A stretch of DNA of 64,000 bases from Pseudomonas proteolytica (GCF_007858275.1 NZ_VFEV01000016.1:62001-126000), one strand, 5' to 3'; positions 53,866-63,089 are shown, numbered from the stretch's first letter. Program-made: numbers and translations. The notes: generated from the sequence alone by a model not told the origin.

Positions 53866-55986
53866 TCAGAACTCTAACTCGGCACTGAAGTAGAGCACAT
53901 GGCGCTGGTCGTAGTTATTGTCGAGCTGGGTGGTGGGCTGGTGGTCGAGGCGTTGTTGCAGCATGCCGGCCAGCTCCAGGTTGGCCTTGCCCAGGGCGAT
54001 GCGTTTGGCGACCCGCATGTCGACCCGTTCAAAGCGATATTGGTTGAGTGCATCGTTGCCATAATAGAACAGCGCACTGGACCAGCCATGGCCCCATTCG
54101 CGCATCCAGCCCGCCGAACCGCTGTTGCGCGCGGTCTGTTGCCGGTCCAGCGGGTTGCTGGCGTCGGCATCCACATAAGCATAGGTCAGGCGCAGGCGGT
54201 CGGCGGTACTCAGGTGCCAGTCCAATTGGGTCTCGGTACCGGTAAAGCGCGAGCTGTTGCTGTTGCTGGCGATGTATTGGTTATTGCGCAAGGGCTCGCT
54301 GATCATGCCGGTGATTTCGTCATAGAACAGTTTGACGTCGACGTTCAGCCCGATATCGGCAAAAAAACCGTTGTAGCCCAACTCCCGGGAGCGCATCAGC
54401 TCTTTGTCGAGATCGCCCGGGCCCCGGGTCTTGACGAAATACTGGCCGACGTTCTGCCCGTAGGTGGGGGAGCTGAGGTTCGTGACCTTATAACTCCAGT
54501 TGACGTTGTTCTCGAACATGTCCGGCGAGCGGATGGCTTCGGAGTACACCGCGCGCAACCCGTGGCGCGGGTTGATCAAGTAGTTGACCGCGACCCTTGG
54601 CGTCAGCGAGTTGCCGCTCAGGTCGGTGTTTTCGTACATCGCCCCACCCTGCAACAGCCAGTGCTCGCTGGCGCGCCATTCCAGGTGGCCGAACAGGCGC
54701 CAGGTGGTGTCGTCCAGCCGGCCATTGAAGTAGGTGTCGGAGTCGGCGCGGTCGTAGCGGTAATTCATGCCGCTGACCAGGCGCAGGCTGTCGGACAGGC
54801 TCAGGGTGTCCTGGATTTCCAGGTCGTAGCGGCTTTCCTTGGTGCTTTGGTCGATGTTGCCGCAGACACTTTCCTTGCCGCCGTTATTCCATTGTTTCAG
54901 GACTTCTTCGGCCAGCGCCTGCTCTGCTGCGGAGCCTTGCGGGGGCCTACCGTTTTCATAGTCCTTCATATGCCGCGCCAACTTTTCAGCGTAGTTGGGG
55001 TTCATTTGCCACAGTTGCGTCAACTCCGGGCTGAACGAGACCTTGGCATCACAGGCCGTCCAGACCTGGCGGCGATCCCATTGCTGCGCCGAACCCTGGA
55101 TATACAGGCTGTGGTCGGGGTTGAAATCGAAGTTCCAGCGCAGGGATGCGGCGTAGTCCTTGGCGCTGACGTCGGAATCATTGCCACCATCGGTAATCCC
55201 GGCAAACACCGGCTTGTAGGTATACGGCCGCTGGTTGGTCCCTTCCTTGGCGTTGATTTGCCAGTCGATGCTCTGCTGCTGGTCGAGGGTCTGGCTGACC
55301 TTCAGGCTGAAGCGGTTGAGGCGCCGGCTATCGCGGTAATCGGCGCCCACGCGGTCGCTGTCAAAGCCGTCGTCCTGTTGCCCGGACAGCGATAGCCGCA
55401 GGTTGCCGGTGTCCCAGCCCAGGCCCTGGCTGGCATACCAGTCGTTGATCCCGCGCTCGCCCCGGGTCATTTTCATCCGCGTGCCCAGGCTGTTGGCCGG
55501 CGAGCGGGTGAGGATATTGACCACAGCCATCAGCGAATTGGCCCCGTAGCTGACGGTATTGGGCCCACGGAACACCTCGATTCGCTCGATATCCTCCATG
55601 GCTACCGGAATATCGCTCCAGTCCACGGTGGCGAGGCCGGCGCGGTACACCGAGCGGCCATCGATCAGCACCTGCATGCGCCGGGCTTCGCTGGCGTTGG
55701 TGCCGTGATAATTGACGGCAGCCTGGTTGCCCGAGGTGTAGCCCACCATCATCCCGGGCACCAGGCGCAGCAACTCGGCGATATCCCGTGCGCCGCTGGC
55801 CTTGATCAGCTCGCTGTCGATCACCGTCATGCTGCCAGGCACCGCGGCGGCCGACTGCTTGAGTCGGGTCGCCGTGAGGACTTGGGGTAGCGGCTGGTTG
55901 TCGAGGAACAGATCGTCGGCCAGCAACGGCGTGCTGACCAACAGCGCCAGCAACAGAGATGAACGAGGAGGAGGGCCCAAATACAC
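53866..55986 (-). CDS. TonB-dependent outer-membrane receptor
   Basis: A 706-residue outer-membrane receptor. From GTG 55986 the signal peptide is YLGPPPRSSLLLALLVSTPLLA. The plug follows directly (QVLTATRLKQSAAAVPGSMT, RDIAELLRLVPGMMVGYTSG, RIEVFRGPNTVSYGANSLMA). The 22-strand barrel ends in YFSAELEF with the terminal Phe. No ATG gives the signal peptide; AAGG lies about eight bases before the GTG. It heads an operon with the binding protein and hybrid kinase. The ligand is unknown. No Fur box was seen upstream, so iron-siderophore uptake is not favoured. Confidence 0.85.
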   Translation of the reverse strand: MYLGPPPRSSLLLALLVSTPLLADDLFLDNQPLPQVLTATRLKQSAAAVPGSMTVIDSELIKASGARDIAELLRLVPGMMVGYTSGNQAAVNYHGTNASEARRMQVLIDGRSVYRAGLATVDWSDIPVAMEDIERIEVFRGPNTVSYGANSLMAVVNILTRSPANSLGTRMKMTRGERGINDWYASQGLGWDTGNLRLSLSGQQDDGFDSDRVGADYRDSRRLNRFSLKVSQTLDQQQSIDWQINAKEGTNQRPYTYKPVFAGITDGGNDSDVSAKDYAASLRWNFDFNPDHSLYIQGSAQQWDRRQVWTACDAKVSFSPELTQLWQMNPNYAEKLARHMKDYENGRPPQGSAAEQALAEEVLKQWNNGGKESVCGNIDQSTKESRYDLEIQDTLSLSDSLRLVSGMNYRYDRADSDTYFNGRLDDTTWRLFGHLEWRASEHWLLQGGAMYENTDLSGNSLTPRVAVNYLINPRHGLRAVYSEAIRSPDMFENNVNWSYKVTNLSSPTYGQNVGQYFVKTRGPGDLDKELMRSRELGYNGFFADIGLNVDVKLFYDEITGMISEPLRNNQYIASNSNSSRFTGTETQLDWHLSTADRLRLTYAYVDADASNPLDRQQTARNSGSAGWMREWGHGWSSALFYYGNDALNQYRFERVDMRVAKRIALGKANLELAGMLQQRLDHQPTTQLDNNYDQRHVLYFSAELEF

Positions 55987-56181
55987 GGAACGGCCTTGAT
56001 AATTGCGGATAGCCGCCCATGTTAACTGAGGCGGGCGCTTTTGCCAGTCGGCGCTATCGCAATTACTGTGGTCTATTCGGCCATTTTCCGACAATCGCGG
56101 GAAATTACGGAAGGGCTGGCCGCCATCGGGCCGGCCCGTATAATGCCGCCATCGCCACTGCTATGGATTAACGGATTGCAT

Positions 56182-57207
56182 ATGACTGAACAGCGCCCAA
56201 TTGCGGTCCTGGGAGGCGGAAGTTTTGGTACCGCCGTGGCTAATCTGCTGGCCGAAAACGGCCATCAGGTCCGTCAGTGGATGCGCGATCCTGAACAGGC
56301 CGAGGCCATCCGGGTCAACCGCGAAAACCCCCGTTACCTCAAGGGCATCAAGATTCATCCGGCCGTTACGCCGGTCACGGACCTACAGGCCACCCTGGAT
56401 GATTGCGACCTGTGCTTCGTCGCGTTGCCCTCCAGCGCTTTGCGCTCGGTGCTGGCGCCCCATGCCGAACGGCTGGCGGGCAAGATGCTGGTCAGCCTGA
56501 CCAAAGGCATCGAGGCCCAGACCTTCAAGCTGATGAGCGAAATCCTCGCGGACATCGCTCCCCAGGCCCGCATCGGTGTGCTCTCCGGGCCGAACCTGGC
56601 GCGGGAAGTGGCCGAACACGCCCTGACCGCGACCGTGGTCGCCAGTGAAGACGAGGCGCTGTGCGAACAGGTACAGGCCGTGCTGCATGGCCGGACCTTC
56701 CGCGTCTACGCCAGTGCCGACCGCTTTGGCGTGGAACTGGGCGGCGCGTTGAAAAACGTCTACGCCATTATTGCCGGCATGGCGGTGGCCCTGGGCATGG
56801 GGGAAAACACCAAGAGCATGCTGATCACCCGCGCGCTGGCGGAAATGACCCGCTTTGCGGTCAACCAGGGCGCCAACCCCATGACCTTCCTTGGCCTGGC
56901 CGGGGTGGGCGACCTGATCGTCACCTGTTCGTCGCCGAAAAGCCGCAACTACCAGGTGGGCTTTGCCCTGGGCCAGGGTTTGAGCCTGGAAGATGCCGTC
57001 ACCCGCCTGGGTGAAGTGGCCGAAGGGGTCAATACCCTGAAAGTGCTGAAGGCCAAGGCCCAGGAAACCGGGGTCTATATGCCGTTGGTCGCCGGCCTGC
57101 ACGCGATCCTGTTCGAAGGGCGCACCTTGAACCAGGTCATCGAGTTGCTGATGCGTGCCGAACCCAAGACTGATGTCGACTTTATTTCCACCAGTGGTTT
57201 CAACTGA
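56182..57207 (+). CDS. gpsA: glycerol-3-phosphate dehydrogenase [NAD(P)+]
   Basis: Makes sn-glycerol 3-phosphate from dihydroxyacetone phosphate for phospholipid synthesis. The 341-residue protein begins [20 protein letters not shown] with the nucleotide fold. It continues with [34 protein letters not shown], the catalytic Lys in [15 protein letters not shown], and [22 protein letters not shown] 56182 is chosen. It is divergent from the receptor operon and followed 10 bases later by the DUF4389 gene. Confidence 0.97.
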   Translation: MTEQRPIAVLGGGSFGTAVANLLAENGHQVRQWMRDPEQAEAIRVNRENPRYLKGIKIHPAVTPVTDLQATLDDCDLCFVALPSSALRSVLAPHAERLAGKMLVSLTKGIEAQTFKLMSEILADIAPQARIGVLSGPNLAREVAEHALTATVVASEDEALCEQVQAVLHGRTFRVYASADRFGVELGGALKNVYAIIAGMAVALGMGENTKSMLITRALAEMTRFAVNQGANPMTFLGLAGVGDLIVTCSSPKSRNYQVGFALGQGLSLEDAVTRLGEVAEGVNTLKVLKAKAQETGVYMPLVAGLHAILFEGRTLNQVIELLMRAEPKTDVDFISTSGFN

Positions 57208-57217
57208 GGAACGCGCG

Positions 57218-57565
57218 ATGAACGATCCCAAAGCAGCACCCAAGTATGAATCTATCGTCCTGCGCATCCTGTGGATGCTGGTGTTTGCCCTGGTCTGGCA
57301 AGTGGCGCAGTTTATCCTCGGCGCGTTGGTGGTGGTGCAGTTGATCTACCGCCTGATCTACGGCGCACCGAACCTGGGCCTGATGAACTTTGGCGACAGC
57401 CTCAGCCAGTTCCTTGCGCAGATTGGCCGTTTTGGCAGCTTCCACAGCGAGCAGAAACCCTGGCCCTTCGCCGATTGGCCAACCCCGCGCGCCCCGGAGG
57501 GCGAGGCCGCCCACAGCGTGCCGCCGGCCCCGCACCCGGTGCGCGATGAAGAGCCCAAGCTATGA
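57218..57565 (+). CDS. DUF4389 family membrane protein
   Basis: A 115-residue protein with two closely spaced hydrophobic segments (IVLRILWMLVFALVWQVAQF and ILGALVVVQLIYRLIYG), a conserved helix NLGLMNFGDSLSQFLAQIGRF, and a Pro/Glu-rich C-terminal tail. This is the DUF4389 layout; function is unknown. It starts 10 bases after gpsA and overlaps sixA by four bases, so it is part of a gpsA-DUF4389-sixA operon. GAGGAA precedes the ATG at 57218. Confidence 0.85.
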   Translation: MNDPKAAPKYESIVLRILWMLVFALVWQVAQFILGALVVVQLIYRLIYGAPNLGLMNFGDSLSQFLAQIGRFGSFHSEQKPWPFADWPTPRAPEGEAAHSVPPAPHPVRDEEPKL

Positions 57566-58011
57566 AGCTGTGGGTGTTGCGCCACGGTGAAGCCGAGTCC
57601 CATGCTTCCAGCGATGCCCAACGCAACCTGACCGAGCATGGTCGCCAGGAGGTGCTGCATAGTGCCGCACACCTGATCGGCCAGCCCATCAGCGCGATCA
57701 TCGCCAGCCCTTATGTGCGGGCACAACAGACCGCGCAACTGGTGCGCGAAGCGTTGGGGTTTGTGCCAGAGATCCGCACGGTGCCGTGGCTGACGCCAGA
57801 CGGCAACCCCCTGCAAGTGCTGGAAAAACTCGATACCGATGACAATGTGCTGCTGGTCAGCCATCAACCGTTGGTGGGCAACCTGATCAGTTTTCTGCAG
57901 CACGGGCACCAGCGCCAGCCCCAACCGATGCACACCGCCAGCCTGGCAGAGCTGGAAGGGAATTTTCCGCTGGCGGGGCTGATGAGCCTCAATAGCGTCA
58001 AAAACCCCTGA
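57562..58011 (+). CDS. sixA: phosphohistidine phosphatase SixA
   Basis: A small histidine-phosphatase-superfamily enzyme of 149 residues that dephosphorylates phosphohistidine; E. coli SixA acts on NPr of the nitrogen phosphotransferase system. The N-terminal WVLRHGEAESHA has the catalytic RHG (His8). IIASPYVRAQQTAQLV gives the second Arg, and LLVSHQPLVGNLI the second His. Starts four bases inside the DUF4389 gene. A REPIN follows. Confidence 0.92.
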   Translation: MKLWVLRHGEAESHASSDAQRNLTEHGRQEVLHSAAHLIGQPISAIIASPYVRAQQTAQLVREALGFVPEIRTVPWLTPDGNPLQVLEKLDTDDNVLLVSHQPLVGNLISFLQHGHQRQPQPMHTASLAELEGNFPLAGLMSLNSVKNP

Positions 58012-58032
58012 TTGTTCAGGCACGACACAATC

Positions 58033-58126
58033 AACTGTGGGAGCGGGCTTGCTCGCGAATACGGTGTATCAGCCAATGAATAGAGTGGCTGACACTGCGC
58101 ATTCGCGAGCAAGCCCGCTCCCACAC
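58033..58126. repeat. REPIN
   Basis: GTGGGAGCGGGCTTGC from 58037 and its inverse ending at 58124, with GAATACGGTG / CGCATTC flanks, between sixA and the acyl-CoA synthetase gene. Confidence 0.9.
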
Positions 58127-58234
58127 TTATTTGTGTTGTGTCAGTAAGGAACTTGCAGTGCTCCTTTGTGCATGGAATAGTCCACCAAGCAAGTGCTTGG
58201 TTGGCTACCGTCGGAACACACAGGAGCGCGTCCC

Positions 58235-59902
58235 ATGTCTGTCGCTTTTCGTTTGCCGCTGCAGGTTTTCTTTGAACGTGAGGCGCGCCATCCGCGCCAG
58301 CGCTTCCTGGTCCAGCCCATTGGCGGTGGCGAGGTGCAGACCCTCACCTGGGGCGAAGCCGGTCACCAGGCCCGTTGTGCCGCCCATTGGCTGCGTGCGC
58401 GGGAACTGCCCCAGGGTTCGCACATTGCCCTGATCTCGAAGAACTGCGCGCACTGGATCATCGCCGACCTGGCGATCTGGATGGCCGGGCATGTCTCCGT
58501 GCCGCTGTATCCCAACCTTACCGCCGACTCCGTAGCCCATGTGCTGGAGCATTCCGAGGCGGCGTTGGTGTTTATCGGCAAGCTTGACGACTGGCCTGCC
58601 ATAGCGCCGGGCATCAAGCCTGGGCTGGCGACCATCAGCCTGCCTTTGTGCCCCAAGGGCGAATTCGACTTCACCTGGGCCGACCTGCAAGCCAGTTCGC
58701 CGATTCAGGATGACCCCGCGCCTGCGGCGACAGACCTGGCCACCATCATCTACACCTCCGGCACCACGGGTCTGCCCAAAGGCGTGATGCACACCTTCGG
58801 CGGCCTGGCGTTTGCCGCGACCCGGGGCACCGAGTTGTTCGGCCTGGGGGAGGGGGATCGCCTGCTGTCCTACTTGCCACTGTGCCATGTGGCCGAGCGC
58901 ATGTTTGTCGAGATGGCCGCGGTCTATACCGGGCAAACGGTGTTTTTCGCCGAAAGCCTCGACACCTTCCTTACCGACCTGCAACGCGCCCGGCCCACGG
59001 CGTTGTTTGGTGTGCCGCGGATCTGGACCAAATTCCAGATGGGCGTGTACGGCAAAATCCCGGAAAAACGCCTGGACCTGCTGCTGCGCCTGCCGTTTGT
59101 CGGCAAGCGTGTCGGCCGCAAAGTCCTTGCCGGCCTTGGGCTGGATGCGGTGCGGGTAGCCCTGTCTGGGGCCGCACCGGTACCCGAGGCGCTCCTGCGC
59201 TGGTACCAGCGCCTGGGCCTGGATGTGCTGGAGGTGTATGGCATGACCGAAAGCTGTGGCTATTCCCATGTCTGTCGTCCTGGCCAGCAGAAGATCGGTT
59301 GGATCGGCCTGCCGTGCCCGGACGTGGAGGTGCGCATCGACCCGGCCGGAGAGGTCCAGGTGCGTAGCGGCGCGACCATGCTCGGTTACTTCAAGGACCC
59401 ACAGAAGACCGCCGAGACCCTCACCGAGGACGGTTTTCTGCGTACCGGCGACAAGGGCGAGCAGGATACCGAAGGCCGTTTGCGCCTGACCGGGCGCCTC
59501 AAGGAAATTTTCAAGACCAGCAAGGGCAAGTACGTCGCGCCGGCACCCATCGAAAACCGCCTGGCAGAGCACGGGCGTATCGAACAGGTGTGCGTGGTTG
59601 GCGATGGCCTGAGCGCGCCGATGGGCTTGTGCGTGCTGTCTGCGGTGGGCCAGCAGGAGGCCGCCGGCGAGGCCCGGCAATCCTTGCACGCCAGCCTGGA
59701 ACGCTTGCTGGAAGAGGTTAACCAGGTGCTGGATAAGCACGAGCGCTTGCGTCAACTGGTGGTGGTGAAGGACAGTTGGGCGGTGGAAAACGGCTTTCTG
59801 ACGCCGACCCTGAAGATCAAACGCAACATTATCGAGTCAACCTACGGCCCACAGTTCCAGGCCTGGAGCGCGCGCTCCGAGGCGGTGCTGTGGCAGGATT
59901 GA
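58235..59902 (+). CDS. AMP-binding acyl-CoA synthetase (long-chain type)
   Basis: Activates a fatty or other carboxylic acid to acyl-AMP and then acyl-CoA. The 555-residue protein shows the P-loop TIIYTSGTTGLPKGVMHTF, the A5 motif VYGMTESCGY, GFLRTGDKGEQD, and the hinge RLTGRLKEIFKTSKGKYVAP. The last motif, with KEIFKTS, is of the long-chain FAA1/COG1022 sub-group. ATG 58235 is used, with AGGAG upstream. It is followed 30 bases later by a thioesterase gene, an arrangement I also recall from P. aeruginosa next to gpsA. Substrate is not determined. Confidence 0.88.
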   Translation: MSVAFRLPLQVFFEREARHPRQRFLVQPIGGGEVQTLTWGEAGHQARCAAHWLRARELPQGSHIALISKNCAHWIIADLAIWMAGHVSVPLYPNLTADSVAHVLEHSEAALVFIGKLDDWPAIAPGIKPGLATISLPLCPKGEFDFTWADLQASSPIQDDPAPAATDLATIIYTSGTTGLPKGVMHTFGGLAFAATRGTELFGLGEGDRLLSYLPLCHVAERMFVEMAAVYTGQTVFFAESLDTFLTDLQRARPTALFGVPRIWTKFQMGVYGKIPEKRLDLLLRLPFVGKRVGRKVLAGLGLDAVRVALSGAAPVPEALLRWYQRLGLDVLEVYGMTESCGYSHVCRPGQQKIGWIGLPCPDVEVRIDPAGEVQVRSGATMLGYFKDPQKTAETLTEDGFLRTGDKGEQDTEGRLRLTGRLKEIFKTSKGKYVAPAPIENRLAEHGRIEQVCVVGDGLSAPMGLCVLSAVGQQEAAGEARQSLHASLERLLEEVNQVLDKHERLRQLVVVKDSWAVENGFLTPTLKIKRNIIESTYGPQFQAWSARSEAVLWQD

Positions 59903-59932
59903 GCATTCAATAAAATCAATAAGGACACTGCA

Positions 59933-60376
59933 ATGAGCCTGTGGCGCACCGTTCCCGATATCGAGCAAATCAATGCCAGACAGAAAAACACCATTGGTGA
60001 AGTGCTGGATATTCGCTTCGAGAGCTTCGACGACGAATCCCTGACCGCGAGCATGGTGGTCGACCATCGCACCCATCAACCCTATGGGCTGCTGCACGGC
60101 GGGGCCTCGGTGGTGTTGGCCGAAACGGTGGGCTCCGTGGCCAGCTACTTGTGTATAGACCCCGCCAAGTTCTATTGCGTGGGCCTGGAAATCAACGCCA
60201 ACCACCTGCGCGGCCTGCGTTCCGGGCGGGTGACGGCGGTGGCCCGGGCGATCCATATCGGGCGCACTACCCATGTCTGGGACATTCGCCTGACCAGTGA
60301 CGAGGGCAAGGCCAGTTGCGTGTCGCGCCTGACCATGGCCGTGGTGCCGCTGGGCGAGACCCCGCCGGTACGATAG
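59933..60376 (+). CDS. hot-dog thioesterase (YdiI/EntH-like)
   Basis: A 147-residue acyl-CoA thioesterase. The active-site helix QPYGLLHGGASVVLAETVGS has the HGG turn and catalytic Glu of the EntH/YdiI sub-family. The strand FYCVGLEINANHLRGLRSGR and C-terminal SRLTMAVVPLG agree. It may hydrolyse the products of the adjacent acyl-CoA synthetase, recycling CoA. AAGGA is about eight bases before the ATG. Confidence 0.9.
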   Translation: MSLWRTVPDIEQINARQKNTIGEVLDIRFESFDDESLTASMVVDHRTHQPYGLLHGGASVVLAETVGSVASYLCIDPAKFYCVGLEINANHLRGLRSGRVTAVARAIHIGRTTHVWDIRLTSDEGKASCVSRLTMAVVPLGETPPVR

Positions 60377-60473
60377 GCGTGGCGTGAGTGACATCATTCC
60401 TGGCAGTTACAGTCATTGCTGTAGCGGCCAGGCGTGGGGACAATCGATTTCTGTTTTTGAAGATGGGCAGGCT

Positions 60474-61283
60474 ATGTCGCAACATGTGTTTTTCACTCAT
60501 GCCAATGGCTTTCCTTCGGCGACCTACGGCAAGTTGTTCGATGCCCTGGCGCCGGAGTACGCGGTGGCGCACCTGTCGCAGCACGGCCACGACCCGCGAT
60601 TTCCGGTGGATGACAACTGGCAGAACCTGGTGGACGAACTGATCCATCACCTGGAGCAACAACCGGAGCCGGTGTGGGGCGTCGGCCATTCACTGGGCGG
60701 CGTGTTGCATTTGCACGCCGCCCTGCGCTGCCCGCAGCTGTATCGCGGGGTGGTGATGCTCGACTCGCCGGTGCTGACCCTGGCTGACCGCTGGGTGATT
60801 CGCGCGGCCAAGCGCTTTGGCCTGATTGACCGCCTGACCCCCGCAGGTCGCACCCTGGGCCGGCGCGAAGAGTTCAGCGACCTGGATGCCGCCCGCCAGT
60901 ATTTTTCCGGCAAGACGCTGTTCCGCGGCTTTGACCCGGAATGCCTGGAGGCCTATTTGCAGCACGGTTTGCACCAGGTGGGCGATCGCCTGCGCCTGCG
61001 CTTCGACCCGGCAACGGAAATCAGCATCTACCGGGGCGTGCCGCACACCAGCCCCGGCCAGACCCGCCAATTGAAAGTGCCACTGGCCGTGGTACGCGGC
61101 CGGCAGAGCCGGGTGGTGATGCGCCATCACGCCAGCGGCGTCGCGCGCCTGCCCATGGGAGAGATGCTGACCATGCCCGGCGGGCACATGTTTCCCCTTG
61201 AACGCCCGCAGGACACCGCGACCTTGATCAAGAACCTGTTTACCCGCTGGGAAGCCCGCGCGCGTGAGCGCAGTTGCGCATGA
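60474..61283 (+). CDS. alpha/beta hydrolase, first of two
   Basis: A cytosolic serine hydrolase of 269 residues. The start FFTHANGFPSATYGKL carries the oxyanion loop. The nucleophile is Ser73 in GVGHSLGGVLH and the His lies in MPGGHMFPLERPQ. The mid-region lid (DRLTPAGRTLGRREEFSDLD) is distinct from its neighbour. ATG 60474 is preferred over an earlier in-frame start with no ribosome site. It overlaps the next hydrolase gene by four bases. Substrate unknown; esters or lipids are possible given the operon with an acyl-CoA synthetase and thioesterase. Confidence 0.85.
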   Translation: MSQHVFFTHANGFPSATYGKLFDALAPEYAVAHLSQHGHDPRFPVDDNWQNLVDELIHHLEQQPEPVWGVGHSLGGVLHLHAALRCPQLYRGVVMLDSPVLTLADRWVIRAAKRFGLIDRLTPAGRTLGRREEFSDLDAARQYFSGKTLFRGFDPECLEAYLQHGLHQVGDRLRLRFDPATEISIYRGVPHTSPGQTRQLKVPLAVVRGRQSRVVMRHHASGVARLPMGEMLTMPGGHMFPLERPQDTATLIKNLFTRWEARARERSCA

Positions 61284-62134
61284 CCGCACCCGTCGAAGAA
61301 GTCCGCCTGAGCCTGCCGCATATCGAGCTGGCGGCCCATCTGTTCGGCCCCGAAGATGGCCTGCCGGTGATCGCCCTGCATGGCTGGCTGGATAACGCCA
61401 ACAGCTTCGCGCGCCTGGCGCCCAAACTGCAGGGTTTGCGCATTGTCGCCCTGGACATGGCCGGTCACGGCCACTCGGCCCACCGCCCGGTCGGGGCAGG
61501 TTATGCCGTGTGGGACTACGTGTTTGATGTATTGCAGGTGGCCGAGCAACTGGGCTGGAAACGTTTTGCATTACTTGGTCACTCCCTCGGGGCGATTGTC
61601 TCCACGGTGTTGGCCGGGGCCTTGCCAGAGCGTGTGACGCACTTGGGGTTGATCGACGGTGTGATCCCGCCGACCGCTACCGGCGAGAATGCCGCCGAAC
61701 GCATGGGCATGGCGTTGCAGGCGCAAATCAACCTGCAAGACAAACGTAAACCGGTGTACGGCACCCTTGACCGCGCGGTGGAGGCGCGGATGAAGGGCGT
61801 GGTCGCAGTCAGCCGTGAAGCCGCGGAACTCCTGGCCCAGCGCGGCTTGATGCCGGTGCCGGGCGGCTACACCTGGCGCAGCGACAGTCGCTTGACCCTG
61901 GCATCGCCGATGCGCCTGACGGAAGAACAGGCCATGGCCTTTGTGCGCCGGGTGGCCTGTCCTGCACAGTTGGTGGTGGCGCAAGAGGGCATGCTGGCCA
62001 AACATCCCGAGCTGCTTTCCCAGCTTCCTTTCGCGGTAACCACCCTTGCAGGTGGCCATCATTTGCACCTGAACGACGAGTCGGGGGCGGCTCTTGTTGC
62101 AGACTGTTTCAATCGCTTCTTCACCGCGCCTTGA
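61280..62134 (+). CDS. alpha/beta hydrolase, second of two
   Basis: A 284-residue serine hydrolase. HGWLDNANSFARLAPKL is the HGxxD oxyanion loop typical of epoxide-hydrolase/esterase-like members. Ser102 in LLGHSLGAIVST is the nucleophile and the C-terminal GGHHLHLND supplies the His. The ATGA overlap with the previous hydrolase shows they are translated together, yet the two are only distantly alike. Homologues in eukaryotes include serine-hydrolase-like SERHL; the substrate is unknown. Confidence 0.85.
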   Translation: MTAPVEEVRLSLPHIELAAHLFGPEDGLPVIALHGWLDNANSFARLAPKLQGLRIVALDMAGHGHSAHRPVGAGYAVWDYVFDVLQVAEQLGWKRFALLGHSLGAIVSTVLAGALPERVTHLGLIDGVIPPTATGENAAERMGMALQAQINLQDKRKPVYGTLDRAVEARMKGVVAVSREAAELLAQRGLMPVPGGYTWRSDSRLTLASPMRLTEEQAMAFVRRVACPAQLVVAQEGMLAKHPELLSQLPFAVTTLAGGHHLHLNDESGAALVADCFNRFFTAP

Positions 62135-62183
62135 CTTGGCGGGGGCAACTGTCGAGGCTGGGCGGATTGAAAGGGAGTCAACC

Positions 62184-62240
62184 ATGAACAATCCGAATAT
62201 CGCGAAGGCATCCACCGGCCAAGGCGCACCGATCCGATGA
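62184..62240 (+). CDS. 18-codon leader ORF coupled to the DUF4892 gene
   Basis: A very small ORF encoding MNNPNIAKASTGQGAPIR. It has a strong ribosome site (AAGGGAG, 62171-62177) six bases before its ATG. Its TGA overlaps the ATG of the next gene (ATGA at 62237-62240). That next gene has no ribosome site of its own, so translation of this peptide probably delivers ribosomes to it. Whether the peptide itself has a function is unknown. Confidence 0.6.
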   Translation: MNNPNIAKASTGQGAPIR

Positions 62241-63055
62241 GTAGTGCCAAGGGAATTATCCGTGTGCTTGGGCTGTGCTGCATCAGCCCGTTGGTTTTCG
62301 CTGCTGATCTGCCGGGAAGCCAGGATCTGCCCAGCGTGGCTCGACAGGTGGATTCGCAGATTGTCGACTACCGTCCCGCCGAAGAAAAAGAACGCATCTA
62401 CCCCATGGGCGCGATCCGCAAGATCAGCGGCCAGTTGCGCTACGAAGGTCAGGCCACGGCGCGGGGCCAAGTGACAGCCATCACCTATGAACTGCCCGCC
62501 GAGCACAGCTCCAGCGCGGCCTTCAAATCCACGCGCGAGGCGTTGCAAGAGCAAGGCGCGCAGTTGCTGTTCTGGTGCCAGGCACGCGATTGTGGCGAAA
62601 GCAGCTTGTGGGCCAACGAAGTGCTGGGCAACTCCAAACTGGTTGGCGCCGATGGCCAGCAGGAGTTCCTGTTGCTGCGCCTGGCAGCCCCCCAGGACAA
62701 CTCCCTGGTAGCGCTCTACGGCATTACCCGCGGCAACCGTCGCGCTTACCTGCATGTGGAACAAATGGACGCCAGCGCGCCCCTGGGGCAATTACTACCC
62801 ACCTCGGCCACCCTGCTGCGCGAATTGAAAAGCACCGGCGACCTGGATTTCCCCTTGCTGGGGGCAGAACCCGACGCAACGTGGCTGACCCTGATTTCCC
62901 GTGGATTGAACCTCGATACCACCTTGCGGGTCAGTGTGAGCGGGCCTAACGCCGAAGCCTGGCGCCAGGGCCTGATCGACAAGGGCGTGCGTGCGGCGCG
63001 ATTGGAAACCGGCACGGGTGAGGCCAAGGGCCTGCACCTGCAAGTTATCCGCTGA
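62237..63055 (+). CDS. exported DUF4892 protein
   Basis: A 272-residue protein with signal peptide IIRVLGLCCISPLVFAA. The DUF4892 region follows (SQDLPSVARQVDSQIVDYRP, IYPMGAIRKISGQLRYEGQ). Near the C terminus is an OmpA-like or peptidoglycan-interaction-like stretch (RVSVSGPNAEAWRQGLIDKG). Two cysteines flank LFWCQARDCGESSLW and may form a disulfide. Function unknown; an envelope role is likely. Its start codon overlaps the stop of an 18-codon leader ORF, and it lacks its own ribosome site. Confidence 0.83.
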   Translation: MSSAKGIIRVLGLCCISPLVFAADLPGSQDLPSVARQVDSQIVDYRPAEEKERIYPMGAIRKISGQLRYEGQATARGQVTAITYELPAEHSSSAAFKSTREALQEQGAQLLFWCQARDCGESSLWANEVLGNSKLVGADGQQEFLLLRLAAPQDNSLVALYGITRGNRRAYLHVEQMDASAPLGQLLPTSATLLRELKSTGDLDFPLLGAEPDATWLTLISRGLNLDTTLRVSVSGPNAEAWRQGLIDKGVRAARLETGTGEAKGLHLQVIR

Positions 63056-63064
63056 TCGTTCCAG

Positions 63065-63089
63065 GGCGAACGGACCCGCGCCGTTCGCC
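63065..63089. terminator. hairpin after the DUF4892 gene
   Basis: GGCGAACGG / CCGTTCGCC, 9-bp perfect stem with an ACCCGCG loop, 10 bases after the stop. No T-tail, so weak as a terminator. Confidence 0.45.

Noticed and set aside
55987..56181. Fur box before the TonB receptor
   Set aside because: No stretch resembling GATAAT repeats was found in the divergent region, so iron control is not claimed.
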